Shown: one piece after another, positions 1 through 7,870 of the stretch | Layout of the letters: the number at the start of each line of letters is the position of its first letter | Numbering within the stretch: position 1 is the first letter of the stretch | Source: JOPF133 sp052144935 | GTDB lineage: Bacteria; Acidobacteriota; Terriglobia; Bryobacterales; Bryobacteraceae | Assembly (NCBI GenBank): GCA_052144935.1 | Contig: JBKQPR010000040.1 | Location: forward strand, 1-54,635 | Reading direction: 5' to 3' | DNA length: 54,635 bases | Notes under the pieces: model-generated | Seen by the model: the letters and a program-made list of their open reading frames with translations, nothing else | Told to the model about the DNA's origin: nothing | Database searches by the model: none | Position numbers and translations under genes: made by a program

Positions 1-1
1 G

Positions 2-427
2 CCGCCGCATCTGCGCCACGACGAAGAGCTGAAGCGGCGCCTTAAGGAAGAGGCGCGCGCCGCGTCGACCTTGGATCACCCCAACATCGTGGTGATCTAC
101 GACATCGACGAGGCCCCCGGCGGCGACCTGTTGATCGCCATGGCGCTCCACGAGGGCATCACCCTGCGTGAGCGGATCGAGCGGGCGAAGCCGAACGGGC
201 TGCCGGTTTCCGAAGCCGTGCAAATCGCGCGGCAGATTGCCTTGGGGCTGGCCAAGGCTCACGAACGCCGCATTTTTCATCGCGACATCAAACCCAGCAA
301 CATCATCGTGGCCAAGGACGGCGTGGCTCGAATCATCGACTTCGGCCTGGCCAAACCAAGCGAAGCCACCTGCAGAGGCCCTACCCGCAGTTCTTCCTCA
401 GGGTCGGTACGTAACTCTGCCTCATAG
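2..427 (+). pseudogene. Ser/Thr protein kinase fragment (both ends missing)
   Basis: The reading frame is open from base 2, so the gene begins outside the window. It carries the centre of a Hanks-type kinase: DHPNIV, the catalytic loop HRDIKPSN near base 290 and DFGLAK near 340. Homology stops just after DFGLAKPSEAT (about base 370); the remaining residues to the stop are low-complexity and match no kinase subdomain. The activation segment and C-lobe are therefore missing. Beyond the break the opposite strand codes for an unrelated AbiJ-like fragment, so this looks like a recombination junction. It is closely related in type to the intact kinase at 5079. An inactive remnant is the best reading. 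Confidence 0.85.
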
Positions 428-771
428 AATTCCAATTGTCGGACAATCTCCTCAATAACGTCGTAAACCTGAAACCACGGCAAGGTCAGCAGGCGAGCTT
501 TTGACTCGGACACCGGCCCAATGCCCGCGTCCGCCACAGCTATCGCGTGATCCACGGATTGCACGGTTAGCCCAGCTAACGCAGATTGCCTAGGGTCGTC
601 CATTTCGTACGGGTCGAGGACTCGTTTGATTGCTTCGCTAATCGTCGCGTCAGAGACGTAGCGGCCCACGATCTTCAAGATGGGCCCACGAAGCCGAACC
701 GGAAGCTCCTCGCGGAAAGTGATTTTCTTGGGCGGATCGTATCCATGGCGTTTGGAAAAGCCTGACGGCAT
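277..771 (-). pseudogene. AbiJ N-terminal-domain-like protein, C-terminally truncated
   Basis: The N-terminus (FSKRHGYDPPKKITFREEL, then a helical stretch ending LPWFQVYDVIEEI) resembles the AbiJ_NTD4-like domain that precedes HEPN or other effector domains in abortive-infection-type proteins. About 130 residues look genuine (roughly 375-771). The last 33 residues run antisense through the kinase remnant and are probably not native, so any effector domain is lost. A short inverted repeat, AACATAA/TTATGTT at 805-824, lies just upstream of the start and may belong to its promoter. Family assignment is from memory of the pattern and is moderate. Confidence 0.5.
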
Positions 772-940
772 GAACCGACCCTACCATGTCCCGCCGGATA
801 GTACAACATAACGTCCTTTATGTTCGCTGATCACTGCAAGCCATTGACGCCAAATACTTTACCTACCGCCGGCCTCAATCGGAAGCAGCGCCAGGAGGCA
901 AGGAAAAATGGCGACCGGCCCGGACGCGCAGACGACGTGT

Positions 941-959
941 GTTATACATTATGTATAAC
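941..959 (+). promoter_or_regulatory. Perfect palindrome upstream of brnT, candidate autoregulatory operator
   Basis: GTTATACATTATGTATAAC is a perfect 9-1-9 palindrome ending one base before the brnT ATG at 961. BrnTA modules are known to repress their own promoter through DNA binding by the ribbon-helix-helix antitoxin BrnA. A perfect palindrome touching the start codon is well placed for that role and contains AT-rich -10-like sequence. There is no Shine-Dalgarno between it and the ATG, so a leaderless or very short leader is likely. Confidence 0.7.
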
Positions 960-960
960 G

Positions 961-1240
961 ATGCGCTTGGAATGGGACCAAGAAAAGGACGCCGCGAATC
1001 AAAGAAAACATGGCGTCAGTTTCGAATCCGCGGCGCGTGTTCGCGGACCCGGACTACGTTCTCCGGGAGGACCGCATGGACGAGGGCGGCGAGATGCGCT
1101 GGCACGCAATGGGTCTGGTCGACGCCGTCCTCTTGTTAGTGGTTCACGTGTACAGGAGTGCCATCGATGGCGAAGAAATCATCCGCATCATCTCGGCCCG
1201 CAAAGCTCGTAAGCCGGAAGGCCGAGGATATTTTCAATAA
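961..1240 (+). pseudogene. brnT: BrnT family toxin, frameshifted
   Basis: BrnT toxins are RNase-type toxins of the RelE-like fold. The first part reads MRLEWDQEKDAANQRKHGV then SFESAAR from the ATG at 961. The frame then has to change near 1040 to continue with VFADPDYVL and end in IRIISARKARKPEGRGYF, the conserved BrnT C-terminus. The two halves fit together across a shift equal to a 2-base loss or 1-base gain. The toxin is therefore broken in this sequence unless the indel is an assembly error. It overlaps the antitoxin gene by about 74 bases, the usual toxin-first order. Confidence 0.8.
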
Positions 1241-1484
1241 ACCGCTCACACCGAAACTGAAGGCCCAACTCGATAAGCTGAAGAAAATGCCCGATTCCGA
1301 AATCGACTACTCGGACATCCCCCCGCTGACCGATGAGCAACTGGCGCAATTCCGCCGAACACCGAAGGTGCTGGTGGCCGCCCGCCTGGACCGGGACGTT
1401 TACGACTGGATCAAAGAGTACGGAGAGGGCTATTCGACCCGCATCAACAATATCCTGCGCGCGGTCATGTCCCGAACACGGTAG
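1167..1484 (+). CDS. brnA: BrnA family antitoxin
   Basis: The 105-residue product ends in the BrnA ribbon-helix-helix pattern: VLVAARLDRDVYDWIKEYG, then GYSTRINNILRAVM. A charged N-terminal half, which should wrap the toxin, precedes it. The ATG at 1167 is preferred over a GTG at 1158 because AGGAG sits about nine bases upstream. The gene is intact although its toxin partner is frameshifted. Its likely target is the palindrome at 941-959. Known BrnA proteins neutralise BrnT and act as transcriptional repressors. Confidence 0.85.
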   Translation: MAKKSSASSRPAKLVSRKAEDIFNKPLTPKLKAQLDKLKKMPDSEIDYSDIPPLTDEQLAQFRRTPKVLVAARLDRDVYDWIKEYGEGYSTRINNILRAVMSRTR

Positions 1485-1579
1485 CCCGGCCGGCGCGTAT
1501 TTCATGCCACATCGGGGAGTTCAATCCGTTGCCCGCGTTGCGCAAGGACGCCGGTCGGGTGCGGCCGGTTGCCGCGGAT

Positions 1580-1802
1580 GACGACCGTGCACAGCCCCTG
1601 CGCCGGTTCGCCGGCAGCGTCGTACGCGCCTTGGGTTACAGCGTAGCCGACCCCCTCACGCTGCTGATCTGGGAGGCCCAGTTCGGCGATTTCGCCAACG
1701 GAGCGCAGATCATGATCGACCAGTTCATTTCCTGCTGCGAATCCAAGTGGGGACAGCCCTCGGGCCTGGTGATGCTGCTGCCGCACGGCTTCGAAGGCCA
1801 GG
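1580..1802 (+). pseudogene. 2-oxoglutarate dehydrogenase E1 (OdhA/SucA) internal fragment
   Basis: About 55 codons read ALGYSVADPLTLLIWEAQF, GDFANGAQIMIDQFISCCES, KWGQPSGLVMLLPHGFEGQG, which is the highly conserved thiamine-diphosphate/transketolase-like core of 2-oxoglutarate dehydrogenase E1. Nothing of the remaining roughly 850 residues is present. Traces of the preceding SPLSE segment may persist in another frame near 1590-1620. No E2 gene is adjacent. It is a decayed fragment carried in the scrap zone before pta. Confidence 0.75.
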
Positions 1803-2285
1803 GGCGGTTGAGTCACCGACTTCAGCCGCCCGAATTCCGTTTTTCTTCAGCCACTTACCGGCAGAGCCCGCCAGTCGGCACGGTGTCCCATGCTATACGT
1901 CGGGTGAGGAACGCCGCATGCCCGCGTCATCCATCTTCGCAAGGCACTTTGCCGCCGGAGTGCCCGCCTTGGCCCGTCCGCTCCGCCCGCCCGCGCCCCA
2001 CCCGTTCCACCCTCGAAAGGAGAATCCCGAACGAACCCATTTCTCATGGTCAACCCACATCGAATCAATCACTTGGCCAACCTCTCAGCGAACCCGTCCC
2101 GGTCCGGGGAAAGCGCCCCGCCGCGCCCCCGGTCGGCGCGTCCATCCTCGTCCGGCGCCTCGTCCCCATTCCTCCTGTTCGCGCTGGCGCTCCTTGCGCG
2201 CGATGGCGCCGGGGCCACAAAATCGCCGCCAAGGCCGTCGCCGCCGCCCCCCGCGCTACCTGCTAGACTCAGATTTTCTCGAACC
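1803..2285. other. Intergenic stretch without a recognisable gene
   Basis: Open frames on both strands here are proline/arginine-rich and show no family pattern. A TAGACT hexamer at 2264-2269 may be the -10 element of pta, whose ATG is 17 bases further on. Confidence 0.5.
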
Positions 2286-3281
2286 ATGGCGGCCATTCCG
2301 GAATCGGCGACGCGCTTCATGACAGGAGTCCTCGAGCGTGCCCGTAAGCTGAAGAAGACCATCGTCTTTCCCGAGGGTGACGACCCTCGCGTGCTGGAGG
2401 CGGCCGCGCGGCTGGCGCGGGAGGGCGTGGCCAAGCCCGTGCTGCTGGCGAAAGCGCCGGCCAACCCGCCCGAGGGCGTGCGCTTCGTCGACCCCGCCAA
2501 CTCGCCGCTGGCCGCGAAATACGCCGCGCTGTACTACGAGCGGCGGCGCGCCAAGGGGATCACTCAGATGGAAGCGGCCGCCATCGCGCGCAAGCCGCTG
2601 TACTTCGCTTCTCTGATGGTGGCCGCGGGCGATGCCGATGGCAGCGTCGGCGGAGCCGTGAACAGCACCGCCGAAACCGTGCGGGCGGCGCTCCATTCGG
2701 TGGGTCCCGATCCGCGAGCCCGCCTGGTGTCCAGCGTTTTCATTATGGCGCTGCAGGACCGCTCCCTCGGCCACCAAGGGCTGATGGCCTTCGCCGATTG
2801 CGCCGTGGTCATCGGACCCACGCCCACCCAGCTTGCCGATATCGCCATCGCTACGGCGCAAAGCACGCGCACGCTGTTGAACACCGAGCCGTTAGTGGCG
2901 CTGCTGAGCTTTTCCACCAAAGGAAGCGGCAAGGACCCGGAGGTGAACCGGGTGGTCGAGGCGTTGCGCGTCGTGCGGGCGCGCGCGCCGGAGCTGATCG
3001 TGGATGGCGAGCTGCAAGCCGATGCCGCGGTATCGGCGGTGGTGGGTGCATCCAAGGCGCCCGGTTCGCCGGTGGCCGGGCGCGCCAACACCCTGATATT
3101 CCCCACCCTGACCTCCGCCAACATCGGCTACAAGCTGGTGGAGCGGCTGGGGGGCGCCATGGCCATCGGCCCCTTCCTGCAAGGGCTGGCCAAGCCGGCC
3201 AACGATCTTTCGCGCGGATGCTCGGCGGAGGATGTGTTCAACGCCGCGGCCGTGACCGCCCTGCAATCGGAGCACGGGTGA
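2286..3281 (+). CDS. pta: Phosphate acetyltransferase (short form)
   Basis: Catalyses acetyl-CoA + phosphate = acetyl phosphate + CoA in the cytoplasm. The 331-residue protein has the length of the single-domain PTA/PTB family. It shows the opening KKTIVFPEGDDPRVLEAAARL, the STAETVRAAL segment, SFSTKGSGKDPEVNRVVEAL, VDGELQADAA and the C-terminal NTLIFPTLTSANIGYK, IGPFLQGLAKPANDLSRGCS. The ATG at 2286 is chosen; ATG 2319 is an alternative that gives a start closer to the consensus N-terminus. The stop codon overlaps the start of the next gene (TGATG). No acetate kinase gene is adjacent. Confidence 0.92.
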   Translation: MAAIPESATRFMTGVLERARKLKKTIVFPEGDDPRVLEAAARLAREGVAKPVLLAKAPANPPEGVRFVDPANSPLAAKYAALYYERRRAKGITQMEAAAIARKPLYFASLMVAAGDADGSVGGAVNSTAETVRAALHSVGPDPRARLVSSVFIMALQDRSLGHQGLMAFADCAVVIGPTPTQLADIAIATAQSTRTLLNTEPLVALLSFSTKGSGKDPEVNRVVEALRVVRARAPELIVDGELQADAAVSAVVGASKAPGSPVAGRANTLIFPTLTSANIGYKLVERLGGAMAIGPFLQGLAKPANDLSRGCSAEDVFNAAAVTALQSEHG

Positions 3282-4240
3282 TGCTGCCGTTTCGTATGGT
3301 GTATTCGGAACGCTACGACCTGCAGCTTGGCGAGCACGTCTTTCCCTCCAAGAAATACAAGTGGCTGCACGACCGGATGGTGCGCACGCGCTTCGCCGCC
3401 CCCGCGGATTTCGTGGAGCCGGAACCGGCCGCCGACGAGGACATTTTGCTGGTGCACGAGGCCGGGTGGGTGACCAAGCTGCGCACCGGCACGCTGAGCT
3501 ACCAGGAGATTCTGCAACTGGAGATTCCCTATTCGCGCGGCATGGTGGAGGCCTTCTGGCTGGCGGCGGGCGGCACCATCCTGGCGGCCCGGGAGGCTCT
3601 CAAGACGGGCCTGGGCTTCAATCTGGGCGGCGGATTCCACCACGCCTTTCCCGGGCACGGCGAAGGCTTTTGCGCCATCAACGACATCGCCGTGGCGGTG
3701 CGGCGGGCCCAGAGAGACGGCGCCATCCAGCGGGCCATGGTGGTGGATTGCGATGTACACCACGGCAACGGCACAGCGGCCATTTTCGCCCACGACCTTT
3801 CGGTGTTCACGCTCTCGATTCACCAGTTCAACAATTATCCGGCCGAGAAGCCCCCTTCAAGTCTGGACATTCACCTGGCGGACGGAATCGGCGACGCCGA
3901 ATACCTGCACCGGCTGGCCAATGGGTATCGCGCGGCGCTAGCCATGTTCAAGCCGCAACTGGTGCTCTACGTGGCGGGCGCCGATCCCTTCTACGAGGAC
4001 CAGTTGGGCGGTCTGTCGCTGACCTTCGACGGTCTGAAAGAGCGCGACCACCTGGTGATCCGGGGCGCGTTGGCGCACGACATCCCAGTGGCCATCGTAC
4101 TGGCCGGCGGCTATGCGCAAAGCGTGGAGGACACCGTGACGATTCACGCCAATACCGCGGGCGTGGCCAAGGAGATCCTGGAGAAACGGCCTATGGCTTC
4201 CCTCCCCCTCCCTTCGGCCCCTCCTCCCGCGCCGCGGTAG
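3281..4240 (+). CDS. Histone-deacetylase-superfamily (AcuC-like) lysine deacetylase
   Basis: The 319-residue protein has the arginase/deacetylase fold signatures: GGGFHHAFPGHGEGFCAIND with the tandem catalytic histidines, VVDCDVHHGNGTA with the zinc-binding Asp and His, GADPF with the second zinc Asp, and LAGGYA near the end. This is a class I-type zinc deacetylase. Bacterial relatives remove acetyl groups from protein lysines, for example on acetyl-CoA synthetase, or act on small acetylated amines. Its start overlaps the pta stop by one base, so the two are probably translationally coupled. The Pro-rich tail (last 15 residues) looks dispensable. The exact substrate is not determined by the sequence. 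Confidence 0.88.
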   Translation: MLPFRMVYSERYDLQLGEHVFPSKKYKWLHDRMVRTRFAAPADFVEPEPAADEDILLVHEAGWVTKLRTGTLSYQEILQLEIPYSRGMVEAFWLAAGGTILAAREALKTGLGFNLGGGFHHAFPGHGEGFCAINDIAVAVRRAQRDGAIQRAMVVDCDVHHGNGTAAIFAHDLSVFTLSIHQFNNYPAEKPPSSLDIHLADGIGDAEYLHRLANGYRAALAMFKPQLVLYVAGADPFYEDQLGGLSLTFDGLKERDHLVIRGALAHDIPVAIVLAGGYAQSVEDTVTIHANTAGVAKEILEKRPMASLPLPSAPPPAPR

Positions 4241-4272
4241 GGCGCGGTCCGGCAGCGCGGTAGAATCTCTTT

Positions 4273-4749
4273 ATGAAGGGCAATCCCAAAGTCATTGCCT
4301 CGCTGAACGAGGCCCTCAAGGAAGAGCTGACGGCGATCAGCCAATACTTCCTCCACGCCGAGATGTGCGCGAACTGGCACTACGACCGGCTGGGCAGCTA
4401 CATCAAGAAGCAGTCCCTCGATGAAATGAAGCACGCCGAGATGCTGATCGAGCGGATCCTCTTCCTGGACGGAACTCCGACCATGACCGAGGCGATCGAA
4501 CTCACCATCGGCAAGAACGTCCGCGAACAGATCGAAAGCGATCTCAAACTCGAGATCGGAGCCGTGGCTTCTTATAACGCCGCCGTTCAGTTGGCCCGCG
4601 AGGAAGGCGATAACGCCTCGCGCGAGCTTTTCGAGCGGCTGCTCAAGGATGAGGAGCAACACGTCGACTGGCTGGAAGCCCAAGTGCACCAGATCAAAGA
4701 AATGGGTTACGAGCGCTATCTTGCGACACAGGTTGGCGACGATAAGTAG
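4273..4749 (+). CDS. bfr: Bacterioferritin
   Basis: Iron-storage ferritin of 158 residues, the standard Bfr length. All ferroxidase ligands are in register with E. coli Bfr: Glu18, Glu51, His54, a Glu in the DLKLEI helix, and Glu/His in DEEQHVDWLE. Met52, the axial haem ligand at the subunit dimer interface, is present in the SLDEMKHAEM motif. The shell oxidises Fe(II) and stores it as a ferric mineral. A TAGAAT hexamer at 4261-4266 lies six bases before the ATG, which suggests a leaderless or near-leaderless transcript. It is probably transcribed separately from the pta pair. Confidence 0.95.
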   Translation: MKGNPKVIASLNEALKEELTAISQYFLHAEMCANWHYDRLGSYIKKQSLDEMKHAEMLIERILFLDGTPTMTEAIELTIGKNVREQIESDLKLEIGAVASYNAAVQLAREEGDNASRELFERLLKDEEQHVDWLEAQVHQIKEMGYERYLATQVGDDK

Positions 4750-4805
4750 CCAGGCGCCCATAAGACGGCAACACCGTCTGCGCCCCGGCTTCAGACGTAT
4801 TACAA

Positions 4806-4870
4806 GAGCCTCAACTCTACATCTTGGTAGGGCAGGCGATTCGCCTGCCACCGGCGCGAAGCACCGCCCC
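4806..4870 (+). repeat. Dispersed repeat with GGCAGGCGA/TCGCCTGCC hairpin
   Basis: A 9-1-9 perfect hairpin (4831-4849) sits in a unit that starts with CCTCAACTCT and ends in CCACCGGCGCGA. A diverged copy lies at 44773-44862 with the same flanks. It is noncoding. Confidence 0.7.
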
Positions 4871-4877
4871 TGCTGCG

Positions 4878-5000
4878 TGGGGCAGCCAATCATGGCTGTC
4901 TCCATGGGCCTGCGGCCCACCAAACTCCAATGAAAGCCCAGCGGTTTTCGAAGAACGCATTTCCAACGACTTACGATGGGCTTTCGACGCTGCAGCCGGC
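4878..5000 (+). repeat. Dispersed repeat, about 122 bp, copy 1
   Basis: This segment, from GGGGCAGCC to GCTGCAGCC, recurs as an inverted, slightly diverged copy at 24459-24577. Shared blocks include the TTTCATTGGAGTTTGG region and the TCGAAAGCCCATCG region when read on opposite strands. It is noncoding in both places and lies just upstream of a gene start each time. Confidence 0.8.
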
Positions 5001-5078
5001 TTTCAGCCGGCGCGCCTCCGTGGCGGCTACGCAGTTAAATCTCGCGTCAGCCCTCAGTGCTATCATCAACCGAGCAGT

Positions 5079-7631
5079 ATGCCGCTTTCCGCCGGAACGC
5101 GCTTCGGTCCCTACGAAATCCTCGCTCCGCTGGGTGCCGGAGGGATGGGCGAAGTGTATCGCGCGCGCGACACGCGGCTGGGGCGCGAGGTGGCGCTCAA
5201 GATTCTCCCCGAGGAAGTTGCCAACGACCCCTCCCGCCGCGCCCGCTTCGAGCACGAAGCGCGCGCCGTGGCGGCGCTGAACCATCCCAATATCGTGGCC
5301 GTGTACGATGTCGGGGAAGGGTACATCGTCTGCGAACTGGTCGATGGCGAATCGCTCCGCGGCGCGAAGTTCAGCCTTCGGAAGACCCTCGACCTCGCCG
5401 TGCAGATCGCCAACGGACTCGGGGCGGCGCACGCGGCGGACATCGTGCATCGCGACCTCAAGCCGGAAAACGTCCTGCTCACGCGCGACGGCCGCATCAA
5501 GATCCTCGATTTCGGCCTGGCGAAACTGCACCCGCAGAAAGCCGCGGCGGCCACCGAGACCGTGACGGCCCTTACCGAGCCGGGCGTGGTGATGGGCACC
5601 GTCGGTTACATGTCGCCCGAGCAGGTGCGCGGCAAGGAGGCCGATTCCCGGTCCGACCTCTTCAGCTTCGGGCTGATCCTCTACGAGCTGTTCGCGGGAC
5701 AGCGGGCGTTTCAAGGCGAGACCTCCGTCGAGACCATGACGGCGATCCTGAAGCAGGACGCGCCGGAGTTGCCCGAATCGATCCCCGCCGGAGCGCGGCA
5801 GATCGTGGCGCATTGCCTGGAAAAAGATCCGGCCAACCGGTTTCAATCGTCCAAGGACCTGTCGTTCGCGCTGTCGCAGGTGGGGACGCAAACCGGCGCG
5901 GCGCCGGTGGTGGCGCAGCGTGTCCGATGGCCGCGATGGGCCGCCATCGCCCTGGTGGCCGCAGCGCTGGGCGGCTTGGCCGGCGCATTTCTCCGCCGCA
6001 CACCCGAACCACCGCAGTGGTCCGGCTCGATGCTTGGCGGACCGGAGATGGCGCTCAACCCGCGGATTTCGCCCGATGGCCACCTGCTTGCATTTCAGGC
6101 CATGGACCGGGGATTGACGCAGGTGGCCGTGATGAAGCCCGAATCGGGCAACTGGTCGATCATGACGCACCGGCGGGACCGCGGCCTGATACAGACAGTC
6201 AGTTGGTCGCCGGACGGGGCGTTGATCTACTACGACCGGCTAACCGACGTGCTGAGTGGAGTCTACAACGTGCCGGTGCTGGGCGGCGATGAGCGTCTGC
6301 TGCTGGCGAACGCTGGATTTCCGGAAGCCCTGCCGGACGGCAGCTTGTTGGTAACCAGGACCAACAGCGAGCGGCGGCAACAGTTTTACCGCTTGTGGCC
6401 TGAGACGGGCCGCTTGCAGGATTTGCCGCTTTTGGCCTCCGGCGCCGGGGCCTCCAACCTTGCGACGCAACGCACGGTGCCAGGGGGCAAAGAGGCCATC
6501 GTCTTCGGAACACCGATCGGCAAGGGCGATCCACGACCGGGGCTGTTTGCGGTCGATCTGGCATCCAACAGCTTGCGGCGGCTGGCGCCCGCCACCTATC
6601 ACGATGAGGCTCTCGGGAACTTCGCAGTGAGCCGCGACGGAAAGTCGATTTTGGCCGCCATCCCTGCGGACACCATGGTGCGGCTGGCATCAATCTCCAC
6701 GAGTGGGCGATTCCAGGAGCGAACCCTCTTCACGACAACCAGCGATGTCTGGTACTTGGATGGCGGTCCGGATGGAAGCGTATATACGGACTTGGTCGAC
6801 CGTCCCGCTGACGTTATCCGGCTCTCGGCCGGAGGGGGATCGCCGGAGAAAATCGCCAGCTTTCCTCGGGTTGCCGACCTTGATTTGATCCTGGCCATCC
6901 CGGACGGGCGATTGGTGGTTCCGGTGCGCGCTGCCGGCCATGTCCGGCTGATGGTGGTGGAGAAAGGTAAGGATCCTGCGCCGCTGGTCAATACGACGGA
7001 AGAAACCGCCGCGCCCATGACCATCGTCGGGGCGCGCGAAATCGCGTTTGTAATCGGCCCCTCACCGCACCAGACGATCGCGATGGCTGAAGTTGAAAGC
7101 GGCCGCGTCATTCGTAGAATCGCGCCAGGAAAGGGCGTGATCGACTCGCTCACGTCCTCACCAGATGGGCAAACGCTCTATTTTGCGGCTCACGGCGCCA
7201 TTTGGGCCGTCGCTTCATCCGGCGGCGAGGCCAAGAAGATCTGCGCTGGCGATAGCGCTGTCATGGAGCCCGCGGGAGCCAGCCTGGTGGTTCAACGCAT
7301 GGAACCTGCCCGGATTCGTCTGTTTCACGTGAAACAAGAGGGCGGCCCGGAGCTGGAAATACCAATCGACCGATCGCTTCCTTTGATAACCTTTCCCCTG
7401 TCTCCCAGCGCGATGGATGCCAAGGGAAGGCTTCTGGTTTCGCTGCTGCCGCGGGACTCGTGGTTCAATCCGATCGCCATCCTGGATACGGCGACGGGCC
7501 GCATCACGCGCGTTCCGGCCGACGAACTGAGCGATCACCAATCCGCCGCCTGGACGCCGGATGGCCACATCGTCACCCTCCAGTTGGGCCTGCGCGCGAC
7601 GCTTTGGAGGTTTACGCCGGGAGGGAAGTAG
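5079..7631 (+). CDS. Transmembrane Ser/Thr protein kinase with C-terminal beta-propeller
   Basis: The 850-residue protein has an N-terminal Hanks-type kinase (residues about 12-270): glycine loop GAGGMGEV at 19-26, Lys41, HRDLKPEN with catalytic Asp126, DFGLAK with Asp144, and the GTVGYMSPEQVRG activation segment. One hydrophobic helix (about 287-306) follows. The remaining 540 residues contain TolB/PD40-type motifs (RISPDGHLLAF, WSPDGALIYY, SSPDGQTLYFAA), predicting an extracytoplasmic sensor propeller. This architecture is abundant in Acidobacteriota. The ATG at 5079 is favoured because a TATCAT hexamer (5061-5066) lies just upstream and the kinase domain begins directly after it. Substrates are unknown. 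Confidence 0.9.
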   Translation: MPLSAGTRFGPYEILAPLGAGGMGEVYRARDTRLGREVALKILPEEVANDPSRRARFEHEARAVAALNHPNIVAVYDVGEGYIVCELVDGESLRGAKFSLRKTLDLAVQIANGLGAAHAADIVHRDLKPENVLLTRDGRIKILDFGLAKLHPQKAAAATETVTALTEPGVVMGTVGYMSPEQVRGKEADSRSDLFSFGLILYELFAGQRAFQGETSVETMTAILKQDAPELPESIPAGARQIVAHCLEKDPANRFQSSKDLSFALSQVGTQTGAAPVVAQRVRWPRWAAIALVAAALGGLAGAFLRRTPEPPQWSGSMLGGPEMALNPRISPDGHLLAFQAMDRGLTQVAVMKPESGNWSIMTHRRDRGLIQTVSWSPDGALIYYDRLTDVLSGVYNVPVLGGDERLLLANAGFPEALPDGSLLVTRTNSERRQQFYRLWPETGRLQDLPLLASGAGASNLATQRTVPGGKEAIVFGTPIGKGDPRPGLFAVDLASNSLRRLAPATYHDEALGNFAVSRDGKSILAAIPADTMVRLASISTSGRFQERTLFTTTSDVWYLDGGPDGSVYTDLVDRPADVIRLSAGGGSPEKIASFPRVADLDLILAIPDGRLVVPVRAAGHVRLMVVEKGKDPAPLVNTTEETAAPMTIVGAREIAFVIGPSPHQTIAMAEVESGRVIRRIAPGKGVIDSLTSSPDGQTLYFAAHGAIWAVASSGGEAKKICAGDSAVMEPAGASLVVQRMEPARIRLFHVKQEGGPELEIPIDRSLPLITFPLSPSAMDAKGRLLVSLLPRDSWFNPIAILDTATGRITRVPADELSDHQSAAWTPDGHIVTLQLGLRATLWRFTPGGK

Positions 7632-7745
7632 AGTCCGGCGGGGCGGCAACCATGCCCACTAAAAGCGGCCCCGGAGGGCTGGCCATTTGAGAGACCATCG
7701 GTGGGGCAGACCGTCGGCCTACCGGTGCGGCGCAGCAGCGGAAGA

Positions 7746-7770
7746 AACCGGTACGAGTACCGGTTTTTTA
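7746..7770. terminator. Near-perfect palindrome followed by T-run between convergent genes
   Basis: AACCGGTACGAGTACCGGTT (only the central two bases unpaired) at 7746-7765 is followed by five T residues. It sits between the kinase end (7631) and the cytochrome operon end (7871), so a rho-independent terminator for the plus-strand gene fits. Confidence 0.6.
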
Positions 7771-7806
7771 AACCAAGAATGACCCAGAATCAATAATTTA
7801 CGAGTG

Positions 7807-7830
7807 AAAACCGGTACTAGTACCGGTTTT
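7807..7830. terminator. Perfect 24-bp palindrome, possible bidirectional terminator
   Basis: The core AACCGGTACTAGTACCGGTT is fully self-complementary and is extended by AA/TT on both sides. Its arms match the palindrome 61 bases upstream. A-runs on one side and T-runs on the other suit termination from either strand, here mainly for the minus-strand operon. A protein-binding site is the alternative. Confidence 0.55.
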
Positions 7831-7870
7831 GGCCTTCGCTGAAAGCGGGTCCACAGCCTGAAAGGCTGCC

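Noticed and set aside
1502..1816. A 104-residue minus-strand frame near the toxin-antitoxin locus
   Set aside because: It is antisense of the 2-oxoglutarate dehydrogenase fragment.
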